Positions 5,053 through 5,905 of a stretch of 5,905 bases of DNA are shown here, one piece after another; the stretch's first letter is position 1, and every line of letters starts with the position of its first letter. The DNA is taken from positions 1 through 5,905 of the forward strand of contig JAFZXD010000285.1 in the NCBI GenBank assembly GCA_017616955.1. Direction: 5' to 3'. Source of the stretch: Eubacterium sp. Its GTDB lineage: Bacteria; Bacillota; Clostridia; Lachnospirales; Lachnospiraceae. Position numbers and translations under genes: made by a program. A model generated the notes under the pieces. It did not search any database and was not told where the DNA came from. It saw only the letters and a list, made by a program, of their open reading frames with translations.

Positions 5053-5905
5053 CTTTCCGTATTCATTATCATTCTGAAATCTGGATAAATGTTCAAAAGG
5101 AAGGATCTGGCGTCCTCTGAACAGTCCGCAACCATCATTTATCAGCTGATTATTGTATGCTTTAAACATATTTACATTTATAGATGCAAGATCAAGCTCC
5201 TGTAGTTTTATAAGTCTCTCATAAGCTTCATCAAAACATTTGCATTCACCCTCGGAGATTATATCACGCTTGGTACGATTTTCCTCCTGCTGCTTCTCAT
5301 ATCCAAAATGATTAGCTCTTCCAATCTCTGCCAGGTCATCCATGTCCTTAGTCCTGATCTGAACTTCCGTATAACATCTCGCAAAGTTATCATAAAATGT
5401 AATATGAAGCGATCTATATCCCGATGCACGCGGAGTCTGAACGTAATCTCTGTAATACGGTATATTATTTTCGGACAGATACTTTGATCTGTTCTTATCA
5501 GAGATTCCCGACGGCTCTGCTGTAAACCCTCTTTCTTCAAGGAATTCCGGAAGTACATTTGCTATCTCATAAAGATACTTAAGCTCCTGTTTTTCAATAC
5601 TTTCATGTTCCGAGACATGACACTGAGGCAGTGAAATAACGATTCGATATGCGATCAAATCTCTGAAACAGTTGAGATTGTTTTTAATCTCAGCCTCACT
5701 CGGATATCTACCATTCTCCTTATAATAATCATGAATATATTCCAATATATAACCATTGAATTTTTCCTCGGCACGTATAAGAGATTTTATCCTCCCCTTA
5801 AATGTAAATGCGAGAAAAGGATACTTCTTAGCCATATACAGGTAGAATTCATTTATCCTCTGAGACTGCGAGGTAAGAAATTCCGTATGCTCAAGAATAT
5901 CTATG
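5047..5905 (-). CDS. RelA/SpoT-domain GTP pyrophosphokinase, N-terminus off the right edge
   Basis: (p)ppGpp synthetase domain protein transferring pyrophosphate from ATP to GTP or GDP. The frame is open to the right edge: 23 further codons precede the first ATG (5833-5835), ending QSQRINEFYLYMAKKYPF, and no ribosome site precedes that ATG, so the true start is probably outside. Numbered from that Met, the synthetase motifs are FKGRIKSLIRAEEKF (12-26, with the GR.K signature), CFRDLIAYRIVI (56-67, Asp59 matching the Mg-binding Asp), YYRDYVQTPRASGYRSLHITF (127-147, Tyr140 for guanine stacking) and TEVQIRTKDMDDLAEIGRANHFGY (156-179, Glu157 and His176). All key residues are kept, so activity is expected. 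The seen part has no HD hydrolase, TGS or ACT domain; the tail (about 184-262) is not recognised. Probably a single-domain alarmone synthetase of a clostridial type. Stop overlaps the converging fliB-family stop in TTATAA. Confidence 0.83.
   Translation of the reverse strand, partial: IDILEHTEFLTSQSQRINEFYLYMAKKYPFLAFTFKGRIKSLIRAEEKFNGYILEYIHDYYKENGRYPSEAEIKNNLNCFRDLIAYRIVISLPQCHVSEHESIEKQELKYLYEIANVLPEFLEERGFTAEPSGISDKNRSKYLSENNIPYYRDYVQTPRASGYRSLHITFYDNFARCYTEVQIRTKDMDDLAEIGRANHFGYEKQQEENRTKRDIISEGECKCFDEAYERLIKLQELDLASINVNMFKAYNNQLINDGCGLFRGRQILPFEHLSRFQNDNEYGKL

Overview
The window looks like a chromosomal piece from a low-GC, motile Firmicute, most likely a gut or rumen Lachnospiraceae member (Butyrivibrio/Roseburia/Lachnospira type). 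The basis is the A+T-rich sequence, strong GGAGG ribosome binding sites, consensus sigma-A promoters, a FliB-family protein, a LytTR regulator next to an ABC-2 exporter, and a PadR/DUF2812 pair. The genus is a guess. No mobile element, CRISPR array, tRNA or rRNA was seen.

Left part (1-2097), minus strand: a LytTR-type DNA-binding protein cut by the left edge (TTG start at 260), an ABC-2 permease (363-1133) and its ATPase (1130-1864). ATPase and permease share an ATGA stop/start overlap and form one exporter operon. The LytTR gene lies downstream on the same strand and has a plausible promoter of its own at 316-344.

Middle part (about 1890-3104), plus strand: a PadR-family repressor (2098-2409) and a DUF2812 membrane protein (2436-3071), divergent from the exporter. 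The padR promoter is close to textbook (TTGACA, 17 bp, TATAAT). A perfect 10-1-10 palindrome fills its spacer and runs into the -10 box, and a second imperfect copy of the same motif lies just downstream. A 9-base piece of that motif recurs beside the likely start of the exporter transcript. The natural reading is a self-repressing PadR that also controls the exporter, with DUF2812 as the uncharacterised partner. A perfect 13-bp bidirectional terminator (3075-3104) closes the unit.

Right part (3105-5905): a fusion of an MmcQ/YjbR domain and an O6-alkylguanine-alkyltransferase (MGMT) domain (minus), whose active-site motif reads PCFRV instead of PCHRV; a FliB-family lysine-N-methylase (plus), with two palindromes in its leader; and a RelA/SpoT-type (p)ppGpp synthetase (minus), which runs open off the right edge. 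The last two genes converge and overlap by the six bases TTATAA, which supply both stop codons.

The window is mostly ordinary core and accessory regulation. The parts worth a second look are the PadR/DUF2812/exporter control region, the His-to-Phe change in the alkyltransferase motif, a possible gene remnant behind that fusion gene, and the paired palindromes ahead of the FliB-family gene.
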